NCBI GenBank assembly: GCA_029248405.1
Contig: JAQWJJ010000011.1
Location: 1-64,000 of the forward strand
Direction: 5' to 3'
DNA: 64,000 bases
From: Flavobacteriaceae bacterium
GTDB lineage: Bacteria; Bacteroidota; Bacteroidia; Flavobacteriales; Flavobacteriaceae
Both the position numbers and the translations under genes were made by a program. Below are positions 36,256 through 45,758 of the stretch, piece by piece (the stretch's first letter is position 1; each line of letters starts with the position of its first letter). A model generated the notes under the pieces. That model saw nothing but the letters and a program-made list of their open reading frames with translations, searched no databases and had not been told where the DNA came from.

Positions 36256-36582
36256 ATGGAAATTAAGAAGGCACAAGAGGCAGTAGATCATTGGATCAAA
36301 ACCCATGGTGTGCGTTATTTTAACGAGCTCACCAATATGGCTCAGCTCACAGAAGAAGTAGGTGAGGTGGCCAGAATAATTGCGCGTCGTTACGGTGAGC
36401 AGAGCGAAAAACCAAGTGATGCAGATAAGGACTTGGGCGAAGAATTGGCCGATGTGGTCTTTGTGGTCTTGTGTTTGGCCAATCAAACGGGCATAGATCT
36501 TCAAAAGGCCTTTGACAAAAAGCTCGAGTTAAAAACTAAGCGGGATCATGAACGACATCATCAAAATAAAAAACTGACCTAA
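36256..36582 (+). CDS. MazG-like nucleotide pyrophosphohydrolase
   Basis: A 108-residue single-domain MazG-type all-alpha NTP pyrophosphatase. The metal-binding pattern is visible: LTEEVGEVARIIAR (EExxE) and GEELADVVFVVLCLA (ExxD). Such proteins hydrolyse non-canonical or excess (d)NTPs. It sits 3 bases after dtd, so the two quality-control enzymes are made together. Confidence 0.88.
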   Translation: MEIKKAQEAVDHWIKTHGVRYFNELTNMAQLTEEVGEVARIIARRYGEQSEKPSDADKDLGEELADVVFVVLCLANQTGIDLQKAFDKKLELKTKRDHERHHQNKKLT

Positions 36583-36583
36583 A

Positions 36584-36817
36584 GTGTTTCAAAAAATTAT
36601 TAGACATAAGGGTTTTTGGTCCTCTGTTGTGGGGCTTGGTCTCTCCTTTGGCCTCCTATTTTTGTTGATTCAGTGGCTGCGCTTCGACTACTCCTTTGTG
36701 TTCATGGCGGATCCATTACGATTCGTTTTAGGTTGGATTGGCGGGTCATTTGCCTACGGTTTTTTCGTGAGCTATGGTAAGTTTTTTAGGGTCATCCAAC
36801 GCAACAAAGCAGGATGA
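36584..36817 (+). CDS. Small two-helix membrane protein, GTG start
   Basis: A 77-residue product starting at GTG one base after the preceding stop. Two hydrophobic segments (about 12-30 and 45-64) flank a short loop; the C-terminus is basic (KFFRVIQRNKAG). No family recognised. Its position, overlapping aroA by 4 bases, and its tight packing support it as a real gene. Confidence 0.65.
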   Translation: MFQKIIRHKGFWSSVVGLGLSFGLLFLLIQWLRFDYSFVFMADPLRFVLGWIGGSFAYGFFVSYGKFFRVIQRNKAG

Positions 36818-38052
36818 TGAGGGTCAATCTGGAAGAAGTGGTGGTGCCATCAAAAGACATCGAACTCCTGATTTTGGGTTCTAAGAGCGAGACCAATAGG
36901 CTCTTGATTCTTCAGGCCATGCATTCAGGAATCACCTTGAGCAATAGTGCTCATTGTGATGATTCTCAAGCGATGACAGAGGCGTTGCGCCTTGGTACAG
37001 GGCTTATTGATATTGGTCATGCGGGTACTGCAATGAGATTTTTAACCGCTTATTTTGCCGGTCAGTCGGGCGCATCTGTTGTGTTAACAGGTAGTGAGCG
37101 CATGCAAAATCGACCTATTGGGGTGTTGGTAGATGCGCTAAGATCTATCGGTGCGGACATCAATTATCAAGGCAAAGAAGGTTATCCGCCTCTTCTTATT
37201 AAGGGCAAAACACTAGACAAAAATGCTGTAGAGATTTCGGGGCGCATCAGCAGTCAATATCTTACCGCATTGATGCTCTTGGGTACGAAGTTAAAAAATG
37301 GACTGATTATTAAGGTTATTGAAGGCTTGACGAGTTTACCTTATCTGAAGATGACCAAGAGCTTGATCGAGCGCGTTGGTGGTCATGTGGAGCTGTCTGC
37401 AACCCGTATAGTGGTCCATTCGTTGACCTCTGTAGGGCCTCGAGAAATAGCTATTGACTCCGATTGGAGTTCGGCATCCTATTGGTATAGTTTCGTTGCT
37501 TTATCGGCAGAGTCAAAGATCCGTTTGGGTGACTATTCTTTAAAAAGTATTCAGGGGGATTCAGATGTCGCAAGAATCTACGAAATGTTAGGCGTCTCCA
37601 CAATTTATCAGCCAGACCAAAGAAGTGTCGAGTTGATGAAAACGGCGCAGCACAAAGTTGACCATCTCGAATTAGATTTATCCGGGACACCCGATTTGGC
37701 GCAAACGATTGCGGTGACTTGTGCTGGACTGGGCATTTCCTGTCATTTGACGGGTTTGCACACGCTCAAAATCAAAGAAACCGATCGATTGTTGGCCCTC
37801 AAGCAGGAGTTGGAAAAGTTTGGCGCTCAGGTTGACATCACTGATGACGCCATGCAACTAAAGGCGCAAGGGGGTCTCGTGGCACACGACCAAATCGAAA
37901 CTTATGACGACCACCGCATGGCCATGGCATTTGCTCCACTGGTCCAAAAGATGTCCTTGTCCATCAATGAGGCTCAAGTGGTGACCAAGTCTTATCCTGA
38001 GTTTTGGCAAGATCTTTCTCGTGCTGGAGTCAAGATGACATTCGAGAATTAA
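36814..38052 (+). CDS. aroA: 3-phosphoshikimate 1-carboxyvinyltransferase (EPSP synthase)
   Basis: A 412-residue shikimate-pathway enzyme joining PEP to shikimate-3-phosphate. Motifs: GSKSETNRLLILQAM (N-terminal Lys), GHAGTAMRFLTAYFAG (PEP binding), SSQYLTALMLLGT, LKIKETDRLLALKQEL and the C-terminal YDDHRMAMAFAPL. The usual LGNAGTA is here IGHAGTA; His in place of Asn is a minor variation. Start may be either of two adjacent ATGs (36814 or 36817). Confidence 0.95.
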   Translation: MMRVNLEEVVVPSKDIELLILGSKSETNRLLILQAMHSGITLSNSAHCDDSQAMTEALRLGTGLIDIGHAGTAMRFLTAYFAGQSGASVVLTGSERMQNRPIGVLVDALRSIGADINYQGKEGYPPLLIKGKTLDKNAVEISGRISSQYLTALMLLGTKLKNGLIIKVIEGLTSLPYLKMTKSLIERVGGHVELSATRIVVHSLTSVGPREIAIDSDWSSASYWYSFVALSAESKIRLGDYSLKSIQGDSDVARIYEMLGVSTIYQPDQRSVELMKTAQHKVDHLELDLSGTPDLAQTIAVTCAGLGISCHLTGLHTLKIKETDRLLALKQELEKFGAQVDITDDAMQLKAQGGLVAHDQIETYDDHRMAMAFAPLVQKMSLSINEAQVVTKSYPEFWQDLSRAGVKMTFEN

Positions 38053-38089
38053 TATCCCTTTTTCCTTGACATCGCCCTTGTTGAGGTTG

Positions 38090-38097
38090 TATATTTG
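38090..38097 (+). promoter_or_regulatory. Promoter -7 box for queA
   Basis: TATATTTG fits TAnnTTTG, with a TTG at 38066-38068 about 21 bases upstream. It lies 26 bases before the start codon. Confidence 0.65.
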
Positions 38098-38123
38098 CAG
38101 CCTTTGTAATCAATACGACCATT

Positions 38124-39179
38124 ATGGGAATGAAACTCTCCAATTTCAGTTTTAATCTACCTGAAGAACTTCTTGCAGAATATCCTGCACCAAACCGTGA
38201 CGAAGCCCGTCTGATGGTTTTGGACCGAAAAAATCAAACCATTGAGCATAAAATGTTCAAAGACCTCATCGACTATTTTAACGAAGATGACGTCATGGTG
38301 TTGAACAATACCAAAGTATTTCCTGCGCGACTTTATGGAAATAAAGAGAAAACTGGTGCGCGGATTGAAGTTTTTTTGTTGCGCGAACTGAATTCTGAGA
38401 CCCGCCTTTGGGATGTACTTGTGGATCCGGCAAGGAAAATACGGATCGGAAATAAACTTTATTTTGGCGAAGACGATTCTTTAGTGGCTGAAGTGATCGA
38501 CAATACGACTTCGAGAGGCCGTACCCTGAGATTCCTGTTTGATGGCTCGTATGAAGAATTTCGCAATAAACTTACGGAGCTTGGTGAAACACCATTGCCA
38601 AAGTATATCAAGCGTGAGGTAGAACCTGAAGACGCTGAACGTTACCAGACGATATTCGCTAAAAATGAAGGGGCGGTAGCGGCTCCAACGGCAGGACTGC
38701 ACTTTTCAAAACACTTGATGAAGCGTCTTGAAATTAAAGGGGTTAATTTTGCTGAGGTCACTTTGCACGTGGGACTTGGGACTTTCAGTCCTGTAGAAGT
38801 GGAAGACCTTTCAAAGCATAAGATGGATAGTGAAGAAATCGCCATCAAGGGAGATGCTGTGCAAACGATCAATACTGGAATCACCGAAAAACGTAGGATT
38901 TGTGCTGTAGGGACTACGGTCATGAGGGTACTAGAAAGTTCAGTTTCCTCCAGCGGAACGCTTAATCCATACGAAGGTTGGACCAATAAATTTATTTTTC
39001 CACCATATGATTTTAGTATTGCCAATTGTATGGTGACCAATTTCCACACCCCTAAATCAACTTTGATGATGATGGTCTCTGCTTTTGCAGGACACGACTT
39101 TGTCAAAAAAGCATATGCTGAAGCGATCAAAGAAAATTATCGTTTTTATTCTTATGGTGACGCGATGTTGATCATCTAA
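38124..39179 (+). CDS. queA: S-adenosylmethionine:tRNA ribosyltransferase-isomerase
   Basis: A 351-residue enzyme adding the cyclopentene precursor from SAM to preQ1-tRNA in queuosine synthesis. Typical segments: [50 protein letters not shown] and [21 protein letters not shown]. Full length. Own promoter and terminator. Confidence 0.96.
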   Translation: MGMKLSNFSFNLPEELLAEYPAPNRDEARLMVLDRKNQTIEHKMFKDLIDYFNEDDVMVLNNTKVFPARLYGNKEKTGARIEVFLLRELNSETRLWDVLVDPARKIRIGNKLYFGEDDSLVAEVIDNTTSRGRTLRFLFDGSYEEFRNKLTELGETPLPKYIKREVEPEDAERYQTIFAKNEGAVAAPTAGLHFSKHLMKRLEIKGVNFAEVTLHVGLGTFSPVEVEDLSKHKMDSEEIAIKGDAVQTINTGITEKRRICAVGTTVMRVLESSVSSSGTLNPYEGWTNKFIFPPYDFSIANCMVTNFHTPKSTLMMMVSAFAGHDFVKKAYAEAIKENYRFYSYGDAMLII

Positions 39180-39201
39180 GCGGTCGATTAACGAACATTT
39201 G

Positions 39202-39231
39202 AAACCTATGTCGAGAGCCATAGGTTTTTTT
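39202..39231 (+). terminator. Terminator of queA
   Basis: AAACCTATG and CATAGGTTT form a 9-bp stem around an 8-base loop, followed by seven Ts. Confidence 0.85.
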
Positions 39232-39279
39232 GTGTCTGGCAAACAAATATTTCTTAACTTGTTTCTTTATAGAATTTAT

Positions 39280-40944
39280 ATGACACATTTGCGCCTGATC
39301 TATTTTACTGCTGTATTGCTTTTTGGCATCAGTGCGCTGGCGCAAGATGTTGATCGGACGCCCGCAAGTTGGGCGCATGATTTGGGAGCGCCAGAATCAA
39401 TTCACATGTCTCTCCTGGAGATGAGTCATGTGGTTGCTGAAGACCAATTGAACGACCAGGATAAGAACAGACCCTGGCGGTATGGTATCGAACGCCCACT
39501 AGTATTGAATAATTTTGAAAGTGGTACTTGGACTGATTTACCGGATGGTCAAAGGGTTTGGCGCCTGGTTATTTCTTCTCCAAATGCATTGAATATCAGC
39601 ATCAATTTCTCAGAAATATATCTGCCTGATGGCGGGCATTTTCAAGTTTATAACACTGACCGATCGGATTGGTCCAAAGTGCACACCTCCAGTAATAGGG
39701 AAATTCAAAAGATGGGGACTTGGTTCATTCAAGGAGATGAGGTCGTCTTAGAGTATGTCGAGGCACCTAACACTTATGAATTGCCGCATATCGCAACAAA
39801 AAGCATCATTCATGGTTACCGGATGGGTGCGCTACATCAGTTGCTAGGTGCCGGCACGCAAGAACGTGCACCAGAAGATTCAGGAGATTGTAATTATGAC
39901 GTGAATTGTCCAGTTGACAATGATTTTGATGGCCATAAAGAGAAACTGAAAAAGGCCGTTGCCTTACTCAATCTCGGGAATGGTTATTTGTGTTCTTCGG
40001 TTTTGCTCAATAATACCAAACAAGACAAGAGTCCATATATCCTGACTGCAAATCACTGTTTGCAAAATTCTGACCCTGCTTTTTGGTCTTTGCGATTCAA
40101 TTGGATAAGTCCAGATCCCGTTTGTGGTGATGCACAGCCAAGCACCGACCTCAATACAAATTTCACCATGAATGGTGCCGCACTTCTGTCCCATCATGTG
40201 GGGTCAGATTTTGCCTTAGTAGAGTTGTATGAGGCAATTCCAGATTCATGGGATGTTTCTTTTGCGGGCTGGGATCGAAGTGACGAACTGCCAGATTATC
40301 AGGTGGGTATCCATCACCCTAGGGGAGACCTAATGAAAATAAGTGTCGATATGGATCCTGCGGGACAAGATTTGGCAAACGATACAGAGGTTTGGTTGAT
40401 CAAGGGCCAAGACGTTGGTGACGGCAATGGTTGGGACCTAGGAACTACAGAGAGTGGCTCGTCTGGATCACCCTTATTCAATCACAATGGTCTAGTCATT
40501 GGTCAATTGTATGGCGGTATGTCTGCTTGCGAAGGGACTCAGACCAATGGTAGATATGACTTATATGGTCGATTCGCTGCGGCCTGGGATCATGGACCAA
40601 CGCAAAATAACCGCTTGTCTGGTTGGCTCGATCCCGAGCAGACCGGTCAGCTTTCGATTGGCACCCTAGAAAACTCTCTGACCATTGGGGATTTTGAATT
40701 AGACGGACAAATTGCGTTATACCCCAATCCGGCCAAAAGCCATGTGACGATCCGCAATACTCAATATCCGAGTCTGAGTGGTATTTTGTTTACCCTGACG
40801 GGTCAAAAGCTCGCGGTGTTTAATCTGTCCGCTACCGAAAATCACTTGATGCTTGATCGTTTTGCCAATGGCATTTACCTGCTTTATTTAGTGGATCAAG
40901 CCACTGGAAATACCATGGCCAAAAAACTCCATATTCAGCGATAA
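39280..40944 (+). CDS. Secreted trypsin-like protease with T9SS sorting domain
   Basis: A 554-residue extracellular protease. A signal peptide (about 1-21, cut after ALAQ) is followed by an N-terminal propeptide (about 25-210) and a trypsin/lysyl-endopeptidase domain: TANHC with H259, GSDFALVEL with D310 and SGSSGSP with S395, the full catalytic triad. Cys-rich segments (CNYDVNCP and CEG) suggest disulfides. The C-terminus (about 475-554) is a T9SS type A sorting domain starting IALYPNPA and ending KKLHIQR, so it is exported across the outer membrane. The ATG at 39280 was chosen because it gives a clean signal peptide; the frame opens earlier at 39199, inside the queA terminator. Confidence 0.88.
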   Translation: MTHLRLIYFTAVLLFGISALAQDVDRTPASWAHDLGAPESIHMSLLEMSHVVAEDQLNDQDKNRPWRYGIERPLVLNNFESGTWTDLPDGQRVWRLVISSPNALNISINFSEIYLPDGGHFQVYNTDRSDWSKVHTSSNREIQKMGTWFIQGDEVVLEYVEAPNTYELPHIATKSIIHGYRMGALHQLLGAGTQERAPEDSGDCNYDVNCPVDNDFDGHKEKLKKAVALLNLGNGYLCSSVLLNNTKQDKSPYILTANHCLQNSDPAFWSLRFNWISPDPVCGDAQPSTDLNTNFTMNGAALLSHHVGSDFALVELYEAIPDSWDVSFAGWDRSDELPDYQVGIHHPRGDLMKISVDMDPAGQDLANDTEVWLIKGQDVGDGNGWDLGTTESGSSGSPLFNHNGLVIGQLYGGMSACEGTQTNGRYDLYGRFAAAWDHGPTQNNRLSGWLDPEQTGQLSIGTLENSLTIGDFELDGQIALYPNPAKSHVTIRNTQYPSLSGILFTLTGQKLAVFNLSATENHLMLDRFANGIYLLYLVDQATGNTMAKKLHIQR

Positions 40945-40998
40945 CCCACCGCCAAATCCTCTAGTTAATATTTCTGCTTTAGTGCGCTTCTAAAGTTG

Positions 40999-41006
40999 TA
41001 TTTTTG
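40999..41006 (+). promoter_or_regulatory. Promoter -7 box for rlmN
   Basis: TATTTTTG fits TAnnTTTG and lies only 5 bases before the ATG, so the transcript would be nearly leaderless. Confidence 0.5.
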
Positions 41007-41011
41007 CGTTA

Positions 41012-42055
41012 ATGTCAGCAGCAAAAATTGATATCAGAGCGTTGAGCAAGGATGAATTACGTGAATTCTTCACCAAAAGTGGTGATCAGGCATTCCGTGG
41101 AAATCAAGTTTATGAGTGGTTATGGCATAAAGGAGCGCATAGCTTTGATGTGATGACCAACTTGCCCCTGCCTACGCGAGAGCTTTTACAAGAGCACTTT
41201 GCCATTAATCATATTGCTGTGGACGTGATGCAAAAAAGTAATGATGGGACCATCAAAAATGCCGTTCGCTTGCACGATGGTCTTATAGTAGAATCTGTGT
41301 TGATCCCAACAAAAACAAGGACCACGGCATGTGTCTCTTCTCAAGTTGGGTGTAGTTTGGATTGTAGTTTTTGTGCTACTGCGCAACTCAAGCGCATGCG
41401 CAACCTCAATCCGGACGAAATAGTTGATCAGGTTCGTGCAATTGATCAAGAAAGCAAGACTTATTTTAGCCGCCCCCTCTCGAACATTGTCTTTATGGGG
41501 ATGGGAGAGCCATTAATGAATTATAAGAATGTCTTACTGGCTATTGACAAGATCACGAGTGCTGACGGACTAGGGATGTCTCCAAAGAGGATCACTGTTT
41601 CTACTTCTGGGGTGCCTAAAATGATCAAAAAACTTGCAGATGACCAGGTGAAATTTCATCTGGCCGTATCGCTTCATTCCGCAATTCAAGAGACTAGAGC
41701 ATCCATCATGCCATTTGCCAAGACATTCATTTTGGAAGATCTTGCTGAAGCACTTATTTATTGGTATGAAAAGACCAAACGCCGTGTGACCTATGAATAT
41801 ATTGTATGGAAGGACATTAATGATGGCCCCCAAGACATTAAGGCACTTGTTGATTTCTGCAGTCATGTGCCCTGTAAGGTGAATTTGATCGAGTATAATC
41901 CAATCGATCAAGGAGGCAGATTTAATCAGGCAGATGCTGCGCAAATCCAATATTATATTGATGCTTTAGAACACCGACGCATACCTGTAACTGTTCGGCG
42001 CAGTCGTGGTAAGGATATCGACGCCGCATGCGGTCAGTTGGCCAACAAGCACTGA
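41012..42055 (+). CDS. rlmN: 23S rRNA/tRNA adenine-2 methyltransferase RlmN
   Basis: A 347-residue radical-SAM methyltransferase of A2503 in 23S rRNA and A37 in some tRNAs. The iron-sulfur site is C114, C118 and C121 (CSLDCSFC), followed by GMGEPLMN (SAM binding) and ISVSTSG-like segments. The C-terminal catalytic Cys is C340 in DAACGQL. Full length. Confidence 0.96.
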   Translation: MSAAKIDIRALSKDELREFFTKSGDQAFRGNQVYEWLWHKGAHSFDVMTNLPLPTRELLQEHFAINHIAVDVMQKSNDGTIKNAVRLHDGLIVESVLIPTKTRTTACVSSQVGCSLDCSFCATAQLKRMRNLNPDEIVDQVRAIDQESKTYFSRPLSNIVFMGMGEPLMNYKNVLLAIDKITSADGLGMSPKRITVSTSGVPKMIKKLADDQVKFHLAVSLHSAIQETRASIMPFAKTFILEDLAEALIYWYEKTKRRVTYEYIVWKDINDGPQDIKALVDFCSHVPCKVNLIEYNPIDQGGRFNQADAAQIQYYIDALEHRRIPVTVRRSRGKDIDAACGQLANKH

Positions 42056-42064
42056 CCCCAAAAT

Positions 42065-42113
42065 ATTTTGAAACAAAAAAGGCACCCATTGGGTGCCTTT
42101 TTTGTTTCAAAAT
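42065..42113. terminator. Bidirectional terminator, 24-bp perfect inverted repeat
   Basis: A perfect inverted repeat of 24 bp with a single central base: the core is GGCACCCATTGGGTGCC, flanked by A6 on the left and T6 on the right and by further paired sequence. It separates the convergent rlmN and T9SS-protein genes and works on both strands. Confidence 0.92.
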
Positions 42114-42124
42114 AAGTATCAAAC

Positions 42125-42952
42125 TTATCTCTTTACAATTTGGAATGACTTCGTTTGTCCTTCGATACTCACTGTTGCGATGTAAACACCAGTTTCTAAA
42201 GAAGCCAAAGAAATGATCTCATTTGTTCCGCTCAGTTGACGGCTCATGATTTCTTGTCCAAGAACATTGTGCAACACAACTTGCTCAAGAGCTGTAGCAG
42301 CTTTTAAAGAAAGATTGTTTGATGCATCAACTAAGTATTGGAATCCGTCAAAAGCAGTATCGTCAAATCCTAAAGATCCTTGATCTCCAGCAGCAATTGC
42401 AGTGTCAGGAGTTGCTTCGAAAGCATAGTCTTTGACTACCATAAGGTTGTCACCGTTGACATCAGTGTCCAGACGAACCCACCCGTAGTGTGTTGATCCA
42501 GTTGTTAAATTTAAGAATTTAACCCCAAGGTACCCATCAGTAACATCGCCACACCATTGGCTGTTAGAGTAAGCACATCCGTAGTAGTTCAAGTCACCAC
42601 GAGCACCTGTAGCCGTATATCCAGTCGCGGCATCAATGACATCACCTTCTGCCAAGACAAATGGATATTGATAACCACCTGAAGTGAATCCAGCAAGAGC
42701 ACCACCTGAACTTGGGAAGACGATTGCTGCATTTCCACCAGCTAATCCATCAGGATTGTTGATGCTAAGATTTTCAAAAGTGTCATTTGTAAAGTCAAGA
42801 CTAAAAATGTCACCAACATTCAATACAGCATCTGGATCAACATCGGTGTAAACCACCTGTCCATTGGCATCTGCTGCAGCCATTACTGCTGCAGACATAG
42901 CACCGTACTGAGCGAGTCTTTTGGTTAAATTTTTCGAAGTAATTTTTTTCAT
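42125..42952 (-). CDS. Secreted T9SS-sorted surface protein
   Basis: A 275-residue exported protein. The N-terminus is a long signal-like region (about 1-32, basic start then AMSAAVMAAADANG). The middle (about 50-190) is beta-rich, with GYLGVKFLNL and HYGWVRLDTD, a pattern seen in extracellular proteins of unknown role in many bacteria, and three Cys that may form a disulfide (YYGCAYSNSQWCGD). The C-terminus (about 205-275) is a T9SS type A sorting domain ending in TKSFQIVKR. Possibly a structural or adhesive surface protein; no enzyme motif. Confidence 0.8.
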   Translation of the reverse strand: MKKITSKNLTKRLAQYGAMSAAVMAAADANGQVVYTDVDPDAVLNVGDIFSLDFTNDTFENLSINNPDGLAGGNAAIVFPSSGGALAGFTSGGYQYPFVLAEGDVIDAATGYTATGARGDLNYYGCAYSNSQWCGDVTDGYLGVKFLNLTTGSTHYGWVRLDTDVNGDNLMVVKDYAFEATPDTAIAAGDQGSLGFDDTAFDGFQYLVDASNNLSLKAATALEQVVLHNVLGQEIMSRQLSGTNEIISLASLETGVYIATVSIEGQTKSFQIVKR

Positions 42953-43044
42953 AATAATAGGATTTAAGTTTAAACTTTTGCAGTTTTACTATGCAATAGA
43001 GGTAAATATAAGAAATTATTGTTATTCTACATCTGAACGAGATC

Positions 43045-43209
43045 ATGAAACACCATAAACTGAATAGAGCAGCCTTTGATCCTGACAATATTAGCCCAGA
43101 AGGATCTCTGGGTTTATTGGCATTGGGTGATATCGGGTTCGAGGCTTGGCGCAAGGCTAAGGGCCATATCCGTAACAACGAAAATTTGATTGATGCCGCA
43201 AAAAAATAA
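43045..43209 (+). CDS. Small protein coupled to the phosphodiesterase-sulfotransferase gene
   Basis: A 54-residue frame, ATG to TAA. The product begins MKHHKLNRAAFDPDNISPEGS, continues LGLLALGDIGFEAWRKAKG and ends in a charged tail. The hydrophobic centre plus a Trp/Arg edge suggests an amphipathic helix. It overlaps the next start by 17 bases in another frame, consistent with translational coupling. The composition is unlike random sequence, but I have no family for it. Confidence 0.6.
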   Translation: MKHHKLNRAAFDPDNISPEGSLGLLALGDIGFEAWRKAKGHIRNNENLIDAAKK

Positions 43210-45739
43210 ACTTTTACTTATCGGTTGGGATGCCGCAGATTGGGACATTATTTGGCCCTTGGTCAATGCAGGTAAAATGCCTGCTTTGAAGTCCTTAATC
43301 GCTCGCGGCACGCATGGGAACATCAGTACGATGAATCCCCCGTATTCACCTATGCTCTGGACTTCCGTCGCGACAGGAAAAACACCAGATAAACATGGTG
43401 TGTTGGGTTTTATTGAGGTGACGCCAGAGGGTCAATCGGTGCGGCCTGTGACGACCTTATCTCGTAAAACGCGCGCCCTGTGGAATATTTTTCACAATCA
43501 AGGCATGCGCAGTAACCTTGTCGGATGGTGGCCAAGTTTTCCAGCAGAGCCCATTAACGGGTATGTGATTTCCGACCGTTTCCAGAAGACCCACATGGAT
43601 CCAAGATTGCAAACACCGATGAGTCCTAAGTCCATCCATCCCTGGGACAAGCATGAGGATTTTAGAGGACTCCGAATGTTTCCCTTCGAAATTACCAAAG
43701 CGCATTTGTTGCCATTTGTGCCTCAAGCGGATATAGTAGATCAAGACAAGCACAAGGGCCTTAATGCCATTGCTAAAATAGTCTCAGAAAACTCATCGTT
43801 ACACAATGCCGCAACTAGATTGTTACGGACCACCGAATGGGATTTCATGGCGGTATATTACGATATGATTGATCATTTCTGTCATAGCTTCATGAAGTAT
43901 CATCCGCCCAAACATCCGGGTGTTGATCCGCAAAATCATGACATTTTTAAGGAGGCCGTTACGGGGGCTTATCTCTTTCAAGATATGATGCTCGAGCGCA
44001 CGTTAAAGCTAGTCGATGACCAAACCACCATTATTGTGATGTCTGACCATGGTTTTGAGTCGGGAGACAAACGGATTCTTAATATGCCCAAGGTCCAAGC
44101 TGCGCCCTCTTTAGAGCATCGCCAATTTGGTATGTTTGTGGCGTGTGGTCCTAACATCAAGAAAAATGAAAAGGTTTACGGCTTAGGCATCATTGATATT
44201 GGTCCAACGGTTCTCCACCATTTTGGCCTGCCTGTGGGCAAGGATATGGATGGCCATGTGAATTTAGATATTTTTGAAAATCCAAAGCCGGTTCAATACA
44301 TCGACAGTTGGGATGCGGTCTCAGGAGATTTTGGAGAACTCGACAATACTCAGGAGACAGACGCCTTTTCGGACCAGCAAACCATGGAGCAATTGATTGA
44401 GCTTGGGTATGTTGAAAAACTTGATGAAAAGTTTGAAGTGGCGATCCGAAATACCCGAATAGATCTCAAACATAACTTGGCCAGGGTCCATATGGGTAAA
44501 AAAGATTTAGCTGCAGCAAAGGAGATCCTGTTGGCGCTTCTAGATGAGCCTCAGGCCAAAGATTATGCGCCATTCTATATGGACTTGATCGGCATCAGCC
44601 TGAAAGAGCGAAATTTTGAGGCAGCTTTAGAATATTTGCAGTGTGTCAAAACTTCAGGTACCGAAGTCAAATATAATTTGGATTTGACTGAGGCACAAAT
44701 TCTCTCAGATATTGGACGGCCAAGAGAAGCATTAGTATTGATTGAGCACCTGCTTCAAACAGATCAAACAGGTCCTGTTTGGTATCGTTACGGCTTACTT
44801 CATTATCAATTAGGGGCATTGGCTCAGGCCAAAGAAGCCTTTGAGAACGCCATCGAGAGAGATTCCCAAATACCCGGGTATCATGCCGCATTGGCAGAAG
44901 TATATTTGCAGTTAGACGATTATGAAGAGGCTGCTGAATACGCCTTGACCAGTGTCGAACTTGTGAAATATTTTCCTAAGGGACATCTCCTTTTGGGTCA
45001 GGCACTAGAGAAATTGGGTGACCTTGAAAATGCTAAAGTCGCCTTCGAGATGGCGGCAAAGCTGAAGCCAAAAGAATTTCCCCAGGCGCAGCAATCCATT
45101 GAAAACCTCGAGCAAAGAATTGATCTTGGTATTGAATATGAAGATAAGGTGACCAATAAGCACTACGACAATCAAATTGTTGTGGTTTCTGGATTGCCCC
45201 GTTCAGGCACCTCTTTGATGATGCAGATGATGGATAAAGCCGGTATTGTGGCGCTGACTGATGAGCTCAGAGAGGCCGATGTGTCCAATCCAAAAGGGTA
45301 CTATGAGTACGAGCCTGTAAAAGCCTTGTATAAAGACAATTCTTGGCTGGATAAAGCCCAGAACAAGTCGGTCAAAATTGTGGCGCCTTTGCTCAAGTAT
45401 TTGGACAACAAGCACCGGTACAAAATCATTTTTATGAAACGAGATTTGGACGAAGTCGTCCAGTCACAACAGAAAATGCTCGGCAAAAGTGAAGCAACTT
45501 TTCCGATCAAAATTTATAATCAATTTCAACGCTTGTTGGCCTCTGTAGCCGCTTGGCAAAAATTGGCACCAGGTATAGAGATACTGTATCTCGATTACAA
45601 AGATGTGGTGGCCCAACCTGATAAAATCGCAGAACAAATCCAGGAATTTGTTGGGGTGCCACTAGATCAGGAAGCGATGACACAGGTAGTGGATCCAACC
45701 TTATACCGAAATAAAAATAAAAATAGTCCTCAGGCTTGA
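43193..45739 (+). CDS. Fusion: type I phosphodiesterase, TPR repeats and sulfotransferase
   Basis: An 848-residue protein without signal peptide. The N-terminal domain (about 1-385) is an alkaline-phosphatase-superfamily phosphodiesterase: IGWDAADW (metal Asp), PPYSPMLWTSVATGKTPDKHGVLGF around the nucleophile, YYDMIDHFCH and VMSDHGFE for metal binding. The middle (about 415-645) has TPR-like helix pairs such as LHYQLGALAQAKEAFENAIERD and LLGQALEKLGDLENAKVAFEMAA. The C-terminal domain (about 655-848) is a sulfotransferase with the PAPS 5'-phosphosulfate loop SGLPRSGTS (about 664-672) and FMKRDLDEVVQSQQ for the 3'-phosphate. Both enzyme halves look intact. It could add sulfate to one substrate and cleave phosphate or sulfate diesters of another; the substrate is unknown. 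Start is the ATG at 43193; a TTG precedes it. Confidence 0.82.
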   Translation: MPQKNKLLLIGWDAADWDIIWPLVNAGKMPALKSLIARGTHGNISTMNPPYSPMLWTSVATGKTPDKHGVLGFIEVTPEGQSVRPVTTLSRKTRALWNIFHNQGMRSNLVGWWPSFPAEPINGYVISDRFQKTHMDPRLQTPMSPKSIHPWDKHEDFRGLRMFPFEITKAHLLPFVPQADIVDQDKHKGLNAIAKIVSENSSLHNAATRLLRTTEWDFMAVYYDMIDHFCHSFMKYHPPKHPGVDPQNHDIFKEAVTGAYLFQDMMLERTLKLVDDQTTIIVMSDHGFESGDKRILNMPKVQAAPSLEHRQFGMFVACGPNIKKNEKVYGLGIIDIGPTVLHHFGLPVGKDMDGHVNLDIFENPKPVQYIDSWDAVSGDFGELDNTQETDAFSDQQTMEQLIELGYVEKLDEKFEVAIRNTRIDLKHNLARVHMGKKDLAAAKEILLALLDEPQAKDYAPFYMDLIGISLKERNFEAALEYLQCVKTSGTEVKYNLDLTEAQILSDIGRPREALVLIEHLLQTDQTGPVWYRYGLLHYQLGALAQAKEAFENAIERDSQIPGYHAALAEVYLQLDDYEEAAEYALTSVELVKYFPKGHLLLGQALEKLGDLENAKVAFEMAAKLKPKEFPQAQQSIENLEQRIDLGIEYEDKVTNKHYDNQIVVVSGLPRSGTSLMMQMMDKAGIVALTDELREADVSNPKGYYEYEPVKALYKDNSWLDKAQNKSVKIVAPLLKYLDNKHRYKIIFMKRDLDEVVQSQQKMLGKSEATFPIKIYNQFQRLLASVAAWQKLAPGIEILYLDYKDVVAQPDKIAEQIQEFVGVPLDQEAMTQVVDPTLYRNKNKNSPQA

Positions 45740-45758
45740 GCCTCGTGACAATTGCGCA

